This document shows, one piece after another, positions 34,773 through 42,926 of a DNA stretch of 64,000 nucleotides. The notes under the pieces were generated by a model that did not search any database, was not told where the DNA came from, and was given only the letters and a program-made list of their open reading frames with translations. The position numbers and the translations under genes were made by a program. Numbering within the stretch: the stretch's first letter is position 1; each line of letters begins with the position of its first letter. The stretch is from CAXXOZ01 sp963676435 (lineage in GTDB: Bacteria; Bacillota; Clostridia; Lachnospirales; Lachnospiraceae), in the NCBI GenBank assembly GCA_963676435.2, contig CAXXOZ010000022.1, positions 62,001 through 126,000 on the forward strand, in the 5' to 3' direction.

Positions 34773-34810
34773 CTCTCATGATAAAACAAGTCATGTAGAG
34801 ATATTTTTTT
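34773..34810 (+). terminator. expression-platform terminator of riboswitch 2
   Basis: CTCTCATGA pairs with TCATG-T-AGAG, followed by ATATTTTTTTATA. It ends 13 bases before the ATG at 34824 and directly precedes the ribosome site ATAGGAGGAT. Confidence 0.8.
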
Positions 34811-34823
34811 ATAGGAGGATAAC

Positions 34824-36290
34824 ATGAAAAAGAGACTCACAGTATTTTTTTTAACATTAGTACTTATTATAAGTACATTTTCAACTGGCATTTTTGCTGC
34901 ACCAGCAGCTGATGTACAAACTGAAGCAACCGAAACAGCTACATATTTAGCAGAGGCTATTTCAGGAACTCTAGACATTGATTCATATAGAGATGTTTTT
35001 CTAATAGGGGCTTCTGGAATTGATTCATCTGAAATCGCAAATGAATATTTGGATATTGTACTAGCTACAACTGCTGATTCAATTTCAATCACTCAATATG
35101 GTGGAATTATTATGGCACTTAGAGGTTGTAGAATCGACCCAACAGATGTAGGTGGAAGAAATTTAGTAGCAGAATTTTCTGATGCTCTTAACGACCCTGC
35201 TAATGCAACATTTTTCTCAACATATTCTTTAGGTTTTGATTCACCTTACAAACTTGTATATATTATAAGTAGTTTAAATGAATATCAGTCAGATATTACA
35301 GATAGTGCTACCCATTTAGCAAGTGCAAGAGCTGCAGTTCTTGATTTTTATGACAATGACAACTCTTATTTTGACTACTGGGGTGGAAATGCAGATAATG
35401 ATTCTAAATTAACTGTTGGATTAAAAAGCTTTTATGATAATTCTGAAGCTGATATTATAACAATATCTGACACTGCAATAGCTTCAATCAAGACTGCACT
35501 TGACGGAACAAATCATTCATTTGGATATGATGCTCCATCTGTTTATCCTGACCCATATGGTTATGGTTCAAGTTCAAATCCAAGTTCAACAGGTCTTACT
35601 CTTTTAGCTTTATCAACTTTTGATGATGCAGTTGCTGATGATGTATTTACAGCTTTATTAGACTATAAGGTATCAGGTACCCCTGGTGCTTACCATTCAG
35701 CATGGTCTGCTGACCCTGATCCAGACTTTTCTACACCTGATGCACTTGAAGGATTACTTGCATATAAGTTATACTTAAATGGCGGAAATTCAATATATGA
35801 TTTATCTCAGTATACAATTTATGTACCAGAAGTAGAAATCGCATCTGTAAAAGATAAAAACAATAATTCTGTTACAATTACTCTTTCAGAATCAGCAAAA
35901 TTACTTACAGACGAAGAAGCTGCTGATTTAGTTGACGATGTAGAAGCAACTGTATTAGCTGTTCAGGAAGTTACAGTACCTTCAGATACAGAATATCCTG
36001 TTACTATTACATTTAATGTTGATGGTGTAACAGCAGATATGACTGTATATGTTTTACATTGGAATGGTTCATCATGGGATAAACTAGAAGCTACAGCAGG
36101 AAATGGTACTATCACATGTACTTTTACAGAATTATCTCCTGTAGCATTCGTAGAAGGAACTGAAACAAGCACTATGACTTCACCAAAAACAGGTCAAACA
36201 AGTCCTATTATATATATAAGTATATTAATGCTTTGCGCAGCAACAATTACATTTTTTTCTTTAAGAATTAAGAAAAAAGCAAATCAGTAA
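34824..36290 (+). CDS. secreted surface protein with alpha-barrel-like region, candidate B12-binding protein
   Basis: A 488-residue exported protein. A signal peptide covers residues 1-26 (cleavage near IFA-APA). About residues 35-335 are helical, with segments such as YGGIIMALRGCRIDPTDVGG and SSTGLTLLALSTF that recall the alpha/alpha-barrel of terpene-cyclase and transcobalamin folds. Residues 340-445 look like a beta-sandwich stalk. The C-terminus has SPKTG (453-457), a hydrophobic helix and RIKKKANQ, the layout of a sortase substrate of the (S/P)PXTG type known from Clostridioides difficile. Riboswitch control and the following ECF genes point to B12 capture; binding itself is inferred. 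Confidence 0.7.
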   Translation: MKKRLTVFFLTLVLIISTFSTGIFAAPAADVQTEATETATYLAEAISGTLDIDSYRDVFLIGASGIDSSEIANEYLDIVLATTADSISITQYGGIIMALRGCRIDPTDVGGRNLVAEFSDALNDPANATFFSTYSLGFDSPYKLVYIISSLNEYQSDITDSATHLASARAAVLDFYDNDNSYFDYWGGNADNDSKLTVGLKSFYDNSEADIITISDTAIASIKTALDGTNHSFGYDAPSVYPDPYGYGSSSNPSSTGLTLLALSTFDDAVADDVFTALLDYKVSGTPGAYHSAWSADPDPDFSTPDALEGLLAYKLYLNGGNSIYDLSQYTIYVPEVEIASVKDKNNNSVTITLSESAKLLTDEEAADLVDDVEATVLAVQEVTVPSDTEYPVTITFNVDGVTADMTVYVLHWNGSSWDKLEATAGNGTITCTFTELSPVAFVEGTETSTMTSPKTGQTSPIIYISILMLCAATITFFSLRIKKKANQ

Positions 36291-36306
36291 GATTTTAGGA
36301 ATAGCT

Positions 36307-36954
36307 ATGAAAAGAATTTTTTTATCAATAATAAGTATAATTTTAATATTTGCTTTCACTTCATGCTCAGTGGAAACTGCCGATGAGTACGAATCACGAA
36401 TTGAAAGCGAAGCTGAAAGTATTAAAGACATTCAGGAAATGCTTACCGAAGAAGCTACCACTGAAGAAATAGAGACCACAGAGGAAGATGTCACAACAAC
36501 TACTAATACTACTACCAAGGAAACATCTACTAAAGAGGCAACAACTAAAGCTTCTACTACCGAAGAAACAACCGTCCAATATATAACCGTATATTTGACA
36601 GTTGAGTGTAGTGTGGTAATTGGGAACGATGATTTAGAAACCAATGCTGTTATTCCTGAAAATGGTGTCTGGCTAAATAGAAAGTCGGTTGTTGTTCCAA
36701 AAGGAAGTAGTGTTTATGATGTTTTAGTCTATGCTAGAGCAAATTCTTATTTAAGTTTTACTGAAAGAGTAAGTTCAGGAATAGATGGACCATATATTAC
36801 TTCTATAAATAATCTATATGAACATGAATGTGGATTGCGAAAAAGTGGCTGGACATATTTTGTAAACGATCATACTTATATTGGTCATGGTTGTTCTTTA
36901 GAAATAGTTTATAATAACGACCATGTAATGTGGGAATATTTTGTTTATCCCTAG
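36307..36954 (+). CDS. lipoprotein with transcobalamin-like C-terminal domain (DUF4430)
   Basis: A 215-residue protein. The lipoprotein signal ends at Cys20 (FAFTSC). A Thr/Glu-rich linker of about 45 residues follows, then a DUF4430 domain (about 88-215). Its motifs mirror the beta-domain of intrinsic factor and transcobalamin: GSSVYDVLVYA, then YITSINNLYEHECG, KSGWTYFVN, IGHG and a final HVMWEYFVYP. In animals this domain closes over the cobalamin held by the alpha-barrel. Placed between the barrel-like protein and the transporter genes, it is probably the membrane-tethered half of a two-part B12 receptor. Confidence 0.8.
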   Translation: MKRIFLSIISIILIFAFTSCSVETADEYESRIESEAESIKDIQEMLTEEATTEEIETTEEDVTTTTNTTTKETSTKEATTKASTTEETTVQYITVYLTVECSVVIGNDDLETNAVIPENGVWLNRKSVVVPKGSSVYDVLVYARANSYLSFTERVSSGIDGPYITSINNLYEHECGLRKSGWTYFVNDHTYIGHGCSLEIVYNNDHVMWEYFVYP

Positions 36955-36973
36955 ATTTGTTTAAGGAGAAAAA

Positions 36974-37876
36974 ATGCTTAGAAATTCCTATAACAACTAC
37001 TTTAAGGATTTTCATCCAGTAGTATTATTTATATACTTTATTTCAACTTTAATATTTTTGATCACAATAACAAACCCTGTCTATATGATAGCGGGGTTTG
37101 TTCTGTGGTTTTTATATGTTTTTTTATTACTCAGAATAAAAGATTTTTTAAAATCATTAATATATGCTATTCCAATGATTATCTTTATATCCATACTTAA
37201 TCCACTTTTTAATCATTATGGAAATACTCCACTATTATATATAAATGGAACCCCATATACTCTTGAAGCATTATTATATGGATGTTTTACTGGAATTATG
37301 ATATTAACTCTAATATATCTTTTTAGAGCATTTGATAAATGTATAGATTCACATAAATTCATTTTTCTTTTTGGAAAAATCTTACCAACTTTAGCATTAA
37401 TGGTAACAATGATTATGAGATTTATCCCTTATTTCAATCGAAAATTAAAAATTATCATGCAGACACAATCAACAATGGGCGTTTCAATAAATAAGGGCAA
37501 TTTAAAAAGCAGACTTAGAAGCGGAAGCAATATTTTATCAGTTTTAGTTTCCTATTCACTGGAAGGAACTATAGATACAGCGGATTCAATGAAGGCAAGA
37601 GGATATGGTCTAAAAGGAAAATCTCACTATAACTCTTATGTAATTACTTTTAGGGATATCATATTATTAGTATTCATTATATTTTTTGATATTTTATTTA
37701 CTATTTTAATTTTACTTGGAACATTTAAATTTGAATTTTATCCAGAAATCACACCTTTAAGCTTTGACTTTAGGCAAATTATTTCTGTTATACTATATAT
37801 TATATTTATGGGCATACCTATTATCATTAACATTTTGGAGGAGGTACAATGGAAATTATCAAGATTGAAAATTTAA
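36974..37876 (+). CDS. ECF transporter transmembrane subunit (EcfT)
   Basis: A 300-residue CbiQ-type protein with about six membrane segments and a cytoplasmic coupling region. The conserved Ala-Arg-Gly coupling motif appears as DSMKARGYGLKG (near residues 203-214), which docks on the ATPases. AAGGAG precedes the start. It overlaps the ATPase gene by 28 bases. This dedicated T subunit serves the local S subunit (a group I type arrangement), which is unlike the shared EcfA1-A2-T module found with ribosomal protein genes. Confidence 0.87.
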   Translation: MLRNSYNNYFKDFHPVVLFIYFISTLIFLITITNPVYMIAGFVLWFLYVFLLLRIKDFLKSLIYAIPMIIFISILNPLFNHYGNTPLLYINGTPYTLEALLYGCFTGIMILTLIYLFRAFDKCIDSHKFIFLFGKILPTLALMVTMIMRFIPYFNRKLKIIMQTQSTMGVSINKGNLKSRLRSGSNILSVLVSYSLEGTIDTADSMKARGYGLKGKSHYNSYVITFRDIILLVFIIFFDILFTILILLGTFKFEFYPEITPLSFDFRQIISVILYIIFMGIPIIINILEEVQWKLSRLKI

Positions 37877-39519
37877 GCTTTTCATATAATAAGAATGAAA
37901 AAACTATATTAAAAGATATAAATCTTTCCATTAATGAAGGAGATTTTATACTTCTTTGTGGGCCTTCTGGTTCAGGAAAAACCACTTTATTAAAACATTT
38001 AAAACATTTGATTGCACCAATAGGTGAAAAAAACGGAAATATATTTTTCAAAGAAGAAAATATTTCTTCTTTAAGCGAACGAAGATTGGTTTCTGAAATA
38101 GGATATGTGTTTCAAAATCCGGAAAGTCAGATTGTATGTGATAAAACTTTTGCCGAAATGGCTTTTGGACTTGAAAATCTTGGCTTCTCATCAAACGAAA
38201 TAAGACGAAGAGTTGCTGAAATGGCTTCTTTTTTTGGTATAGAACATTACTTTGAAAGTGACACTCAGACTCTTTCTGGTGGTCAAAAGCAAATATTAAA
38301 TCTTGCTTCAATAATGGTTATGCAACCAAGTCTAATTTTATTAGATGAACCTACTTCAATGTTAGACCCTGTAGCAACTAATGAATTTTTATCTATAGTT
38401 GAAAAGATAAACAAAGAGCTTGGTTTAACTGTGGTTATTTGTGAACATCAGCTTGAAAGTGTATATTCAATGGTTGATAAAGTATGCTGTATGGAAAATG
38501 GTAGCATAATAGATTTTGATACACCAAAAAATGTTGCAAATAATCTGATTTCTAATAAAAATCATATGGTGTATGCTCTACCGACTGCCGCCAGAATTTT
38601 TAATACTTTAAATACCAAACCCAGTGAAACAAGTGAAGTATTACCTCTAACAGTAAAAGAAGGAAGAAACTTTTTAATAAACTATTTAAATTTTAATAAA
38701 AAAGCTGTAAAATCTGATGTTTTTGAACTTCAAGAAGAAGAAATCATAGATACTCCAGACAACACAGCAATGGTTCTTAGAAATGCTTATTTTAGATATG
38801 AAAAGGATTTACCTGATGTATTAAAAAATATAAATTTAGCTATATGCTATGGTGAAATACATAGTCTTCTCGGTGGTAATGGAGTGGGTAAAACTACTTT
38901 ATTGTCTCTTCTTTGTGGAATAAATAAACCATATAGAGGAAAATTAAAAAATTTCACAAAAAAAGATACTGTAAAATATCTTCCACAAAATCCTCAGCTG
39001 GTATTTGTGAAAGATACTGTTTATGAAGACTTATTATTCATTACAAACTTACATAAGCTACCTGAAACTGTCATAGAAGAAACAATAAATAAATATGATT
39101 TTTTTGAAGGTATAAAAGATTTATATACGCTTTGTCCTTTAGATTTAAGTGGTGGTGAGCAACAAAAAACGGCACTTTTAAAGCTGTTATTGCTAAAACC
39201 TAAAATGCTGATTTTAGATGAACCTACAAAAGGTCTTGACGCCTTTGCCAAAAGCAATTTATCAAAAATTCTTATAGAGTTAAAAAATGAAGGTACTGGA
39301 ATCTTAATGGTAACTCATGACTTGGAGTTTGCAGCTGAATTTTCTGACAGGTGTATTATGATGTTTGGTGGTGAAATCGTTTCCTCTGATGAGCCAAAAT
39401 CATTCTTCGCTGGCAACCATTTTTATACAACTGGAAGCTCAAAAATAACTAAAAATATTTTAAATAATACAATTACGGTAAAGGAGGTAGAGGAAAATGT
39501 CAAATTACTTACTGATTAG
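37849..39519 (+). CDS. ECF transporter ATPase, two ABC domains in one chain
   Basis: A 556-residue fusion of two ABC domains that power the transporter. Domain 1 has Walker A GPSGSGKTT (near residue 40), signature LSGGQKQ and Walker B LILLDEPTSMLDP. Domain 2 has GGNGVGKTT (near residue 345), LSGGEQQ and MLILDEPTKGLDA. In most ECF systems the two ATPases are separate proteins, but fusions of this kind are known. Both sites look competent. Confidence 0.88.
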   Translation: MEIIKIENLSFSYNKNEKTILKDINLSINEGDFILLCGPSGSGKTTLLKHLKHLIAPIGEKNGNIFFKEENISSLSERRLVSEIGYVFQNPESQIVCDKTFAEMAFGLENLGFSSNEIRRRVAEMASFFGIEHYFESDTQTLSGGQKQILNLASIMVMQPSLILLDEPTSMLDPVATNEFLSIVEKINKELGLTVVICEHQLESVYSMVDKVCCMENGSIIDFDTPKNVANNLISNKNHMVYALPTAARIFNTLNTKPSETSEVLPLTVKEGRNFLINYLNFNKKAVKSDVFELQEEEIIDTPDNTAMVLRNAYFRYEKDLPDVLKNINLAICYGEIHSLLGGNGVGKTTLLSLLCGINKPYRGKLKNFTKKDTVKYLPQNPQLVFVKDTVYEDLLFITNLHKLPETVIEETINKYDFFEGIKDLYTLCPLDLSGGEQQKTALLKLLLLKPKMLILDEPTKGLDAFAKSNLSKILIELKNEGTGILMVTHDLEFAAEFSDRCIMMFGGEIVSSDEPKSFFAGNHFYTTGSSKITKNILNNTITVKEVEENVKLLTD

Positions 39520-40117
39520 CTTTATCTTTGCAATAGTTGTTTGTGGTATATTCTTCTTTTCTTTTGAAAGGCGTTCTCCTTCTGCCAGAGATATTTTACC
39601 TATAATAATAATCTGTGTAATAGCTTCATTAGGGCGGTTAATTTTTTCTTTTATACCACAGGTACAACCTGTCACTGTTATAGTTATTATTACAGGCATA
39701 TGTTATGGAAAGCAACCTGGATTTATAACAGGAGCTTTATGTGCTCTAATATCAAACATATTTATGGGACAAGGACCATGGACTCCTTGGCAAATGCTAG
39801 CCTGGGGTATTATAGGTCTATTGGCTGGATTTTTACCAGAAATCAAAAATAGATTTCACTTTTTTTTAGTGATACTCTACTCTGTTTTTTCTGCTTTCTT
39901 ATTTAGTATAATTATGGATGTATGGACTATATCTTCATACGGAGAGTTTTTGAATTTTAATATTGCTATGACAATATTTGGAACTGGAATCATTTTTAAT
40001 ATTAGCCATGCAATAGGAAATATAATCTTTATTTTGATACTTTATTTCCCAATATCAAAAAAACTTATCCGCTTAAAAACAAAATATGGTATACTCACAA
40101 AAAAGGAGGCAAAATAA
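39497..40117 (+). CDS. ECF transporter substrate-binding (S) subunit, probably for cobalamin
   Basis: A 206-residue membrane protein with about six helices, the usual size of an S component. The segment GQGPWTPWQMLAWGIIGLLA (near residues 90-110) is typical of the CbrT/CblT-like S-subunit group. The specificity call rests on context: cobalamin riboswitch upstream, B12-binding-type surface proteins in the same operon and an adenosyltransferase gene whose start codon overlaps its stop. It overlaps the ATPase gene by 23 bases. Confidence 0.8.
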   Translation: MSNYLLISFIFAIVVCGIFFFSFERRSPSARDILPIIIICVIASLGRLIFSFIPQVQPVTVIVIITGICYGKQPGFITGALCALISNIFMGQGPWTPWQMLAWGIIGLLAGFLPEIKNRFHFFLVILYSVFSAFLFSIIMDVWTISSYGEFLNFNIAMTIFGTGIIFNISHAIGNIIFILILYFPISKKLIRLKTKYGILTKKEAK

Positions 40118-40644
40118 TGGAAAAAAGACTTATACATATATACACAGGTAAAGGCAAAGGCAAAACTTCTGCCGCTATTGGATTAGCAGTTAGAGCATCT
40201 GGCTCTGGTTTTAAAGTTTTAATAACCAGATTTTTAAAAAATGAAAATTCTGGAGAACTTGTTTCCTTAGCAAAAATTGACAATATCGATGTGCTTCCTA
40301 TAAATAGAGACTTTGGTTGGTCATTTAGTATGACGGAAGATGAAAAAAAAGAAGCAAAAGTTTTTTTCTCTGAACTTTTAACAAAAGCCTTTAAAAAGGC
40401 AATTAGTGGAAACTACGACATGTTGGTCCTTGATGAAATAATAGCAACAAATAATTTGAATTTTGTAGATGAAAATATTTTGGTTGATTATTTGCAAGGT
40501 AAACCAGATAACCTAGAAGTAGTTATGACGGGCAGGGATCCTTCTGAAAAGCTTAAAGAAGTGGCTGATTATATTTCTGTAATAAGCAAAGAAAAACACC
40601 CTTTTGACAAAGGAATAAGAGCTAGAAAAGGAATTGAGTTTTAG
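40117..40644 (+). CDS. cobA: cob(I)alamin adenosyltransferase, CobA/BtuR type
   Basis: Transfers adenosyl from ATP to cob(I)alamin, making coenzyme B12 from imported cobalamin. The 175-residue protein has the modified P-loop GKGKGKTSAA (residues 11-20) near the N-terminus, MLVLDEI (near 109) and VVMTGRDP (near 137). Start and stop of neighbours overlap (TAATG), so it is translationally coupled to the S subunit gene. It closes the circuit: its product is the ligand of the upstream riboswitches. Confidence 0.92.
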   Translation: MEKRLIHIYTGKGKGKTSAAIGLAVRASGSGFKVLITRFLKNENSGELVSLAKIDNIDVLPINRDFGWSFSMTEDEKKEAKVFFSELLTKAFKKAISGNYDMLVLDEIIATNNLNFVDENILVDYLQGKPDNLEVVMTGRDPSEKLKEVADYISVISKEKHPFDKGIRARKGIEF

Positions 40645-40673
40645 TTGTCTTATATATAAATATATAGTATACT
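40645..40673 (+). promoter_or_regulatory. promoter of the DUF1292 gene
   Basis: TTGTCT and TATACT with 17-base spacing begin right at the cobA stop codon and end 33 bases before the start at 40706. Confidence 0.6.
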
Positions 40674-40705
40674 AACCGTATTATTTGGAAAGGAGCATAT
40701 TTATT

Positions 40706-41086
40706 ATGTGTGAAGATAAAGACTGCAACTGTGGTTGTGATAATACAAATTGTGATAGCGGTAAATGTGATTGTACAAACAACAATGAAGAGTTTGGAAA
40801 AGATACGGTTACTTTATTGCTTGATGATGGAAGAGAAATGGAATGTGCGATTTTTAAAATTTTTCCTGCAGGTAAATATGAATACATCGCTCTTTTACCT
40901 ACTGACTGTGAAGAAGAGGAAAGTGGTGAGGTATTCTTATACAGATTTGAGTTAAATGAAAAAAATGAGCCACATTTAAGCAACATACAAGATGACGATG
41001 AATACGAAATTGTTGCAGAAGCATTTGATGAAATTTTAGATAGTCTTGAATTTGACGAATTATGTGATAACGATGAAGAGGAGTAG
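40706..41086 (+). CDS. DUF1292 protein with Cys-rich N-terminus
   Basis: A 126-residue acidic protein. The DUF1292 domain covers about residues 30-105 (VTLLLDDGREMECAIFKIFP, then YIALLPT and FLYRFE). The first 25 residues carry seven Cys (MCEDKDCNCGCDNTNCDSGK), suggesting metal or redox binding. The start is the ATG at 40706 with AAAGGAG ten bases upstream. DUF1292 proteins in Firmicutes usually lie near yrvK/yrzL-type housekeeping genes; their function is unknown. Confidence 0.85.
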   Translation: MCEDKDCNCGCDNTNCDSGKCDCTNNNEEFGKDTVTLLLDDGREMECAIFKIFPAGKYEYIALLPTDCEEEESGEVFLYRFELNEKNEPHLSNIQDDDEYEIVAEAFDEILDSLEFDELCDNDEEE

Positions 41087-41110
41087 TGGAAATCCACTAT
41101 TCCTTTTTTT
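41084..41110. terminator. terminator between the DUF1292 gene and the helicase gene
   Basis: TAGTGG and CCACTA form a 6-bp stem with an AAAT loop, followed by TTCCTTTTTTTA on the plus strand. It overlaps the stop codons of both convergent genes. Confidence 0.75.
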
Positions 41111-42926
41111 ATATTTCGTTTAAAAAAGCTGACTGCTTAATAGTTTTTCCATATCTTTCTTTTACAGATGATAGGTGGATTTTTTCTTTTGCTCTAGTTA
41201 CCGCTACATAAAATAGTCTTCTTTCTTCTTCGATTTCATTTTCAAAGTTGGCTTTACTATGAGGAATTATCCCTTCATTTATATCTGGAATAAAAACAAC
41301 TCTGTATTCAAGTCCTTTTGAGGAATGCATGGTAGATATTTCCACACTATCTTGTGTTTTTTCTTGAGATTTTTTTTGGCTAACATTTTTTTTATATTCT
41401 TCTATGTGATTAAACCAATCTTTAATTGTTTTATGTTCTTTTGATCTTTCTTGTATTTCATCCAATATAGATGTTAAATCTTTGAAATTTACATTTTTTT
41501 CCTTTGCATAATCTAATAAAAAATCCTCATATCCAATACCTTTTCTTATATAATTAATAGCTGCAAATGGGTTCATATTTTTCAAAAATTTTATATCGTA
41601 CTCCATTCTATCAATAATATCCTGCATATATTCTTTTTCTTCATATGCACATCTTAACATTTCAAAATCTACTTCTTTATCATACAAAACATCCCTACTA
41701 ATATATCTTTTAGGTCTATTCATGATTTTTAAAAAATCTGATCTTAATATGCTATTACTTGAAATACTAATATAAGAAAAAATATCCTTAGCAATCCAGT
41801 GTTCATAAATAACAGGTATATTATCTTTCATTCTAAAACTTATATTATTTTTCACTAAAGTCTCAATTAAATTTTCGGCAAGTGTATTAGTTCTAACAAG
41901 TATCGCCATATCAGAATATTTGAAACCCTTTGACTTGTAATTTTTTATATGATTAACAATTCCTTCGTTCTCTTCAAATACATTTCTATATATTTCTTTT
42001 ATAGGCTTTTCACCTTTAATTTTTTCGGAAATAATATTCTTTTTAAAACGATTTTTGTTTTTATTTATTATTTTTTTTGAGAAACTGACTATTTCTCCTG
42101 TAGATCTATAGTTTTGATTTAATATATATCTTTTTGTTCCAATAAAATCTTTTTCAAAACTAAGCATTATTTCTGGATTAGCTCCTCTAAATCGGTATAT
42201 TGACTGATCATCATCTCCAACTATAAAAATATTTTTTGACTTTTGTGAAAGCATTTTTATTACTTCATACTGAAGTTTATTTATATCTTGAAATTCATCT
42301 ACTAAAATGTATTTATACTTTTCCTGCCACAATTTTAAAATATCTGGTCTCTCTTTTAAAAGTCTGTAGCAGATAAGTATCATATCATCAAAATCTACTT
42401 TATTATTTTTTCTGAGTTTGTTTTGATATGAAGTATAAATTCTTCTAAATAATGAGTTCACACAAGACTTTGCAACATAATCTTTAATCTCATGCATTTC
42501 TGACTTAAAAACACTTATCTCATTTAATATATCTGAAATAAATTCATTTGCATCATCTACATCATATTTTATATTTTCAATCACTTCTTTAATATAAAGA
42601 TACTTTTCTTCTTCTCTTAAAATATTGCTACCATCATAATTATATGCATATTTTATTATTTTATAAAATATAGAATGAAATGTACCAAAATTAACGGGAA
42701 ATATTTTCCCGTCATTTAATTTATCAAACCTGTCTTTCATCTGAATGGCTGCCGCTTTTGTAAAAGTTATTACCAATATGTTTATAGGTTTAATATTTTC
42801 CTTTGAAATTAGATTTTTGGTTCTTTTAGTGATAACGAGTGTTTTACCAGATCCTGGTCCTGCTAAAACCATTGCAGGACCATTCACATGATTTATCGCC
42901 TCGTTTTGAGAATTATTCAACGACAT
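41109..42926 (-). CDS. UvrD/PcrA-like superfamily 1 DNA helicase
   Basis: A 605-residue helicase, shorter than PcrA (about 730). Motifs: Q-motif NNSQNEAI; Walker A AGPGSGKT (residues 22-29); Walker B VDEFQDIN; QSIYRFRGA; and the C-terminal TMHSSKGLEYRVVFI and VAVTRAKEKIHLS. The shorter 2B region and missing C-terminal tail suggest an accessory rather than the main repair helicase. Its start overlaps the gltX stop by 14 bases. Confidence 0.9.
   Translation of the reverse strand: MSLNNSQNEAINHVNGPAMVLAGPGSGKTLVITKRTKNLISKENIKPINILVITFTKAAAIQMKDRFDKLNDGKIFPVNFGTFHSIFYKIIKYAYNYDGSNILREEEKYLYIKEVIENIKYDVDDANEFISDILNEISVFKSEMHEIKDYVAKSCVNSLFRRIYTSYQNKLRKNNKVDFDDMILICYRLLKERPDILKLWQEKYKYILVDEFQDINKLQYEVIKMLSQKSKNIFIVGDDDQSIYRFRGANPEIMLSFEKDFIGTKRYILNQNYRSTGEIVSFSKKIINKNKNRFKKNIISEKIKGEKPIKEIYRNVFEENEGIVNHIKNYKSKGFKYSDMAILVRTNTLAENLIETLVKNNISFRMKDNIPVIYEHWIAKDIFSYISISSNSILRSDFLKIMNRPKRYISRDVLYDKEVDFEMLRCAYEEKEYMQDIIDRMEYDIKFLKNMNPFAAINYIRKGIGYEDFLLDYAKEKNVNFKDLTSILDEIQERSKEHKTIKDWFNHIEEYKKNVSQKKSQEKTQDSVEISTMHSSKGLEYRVVFIPDINEGIIPHSKANFENEIEEERRLFYVAVTRAKEKIHLSSVKERYGKTIKQSAFLNEI

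Noticed and set aside
34670..35092. 140-codon minus-strand frame over the second riboswitch and the next gene's start
   Set aside because: It overlaps the aptamer, terminator and signal peptide region, all well supported on the plus strand.
40681..41097. 138-codon frame opposite the DUF1292 gene
   Set aside because: Ser-rich antisense artefact of an acidic gene; the plus-strand gene has promoter, ribosome site and terminator.
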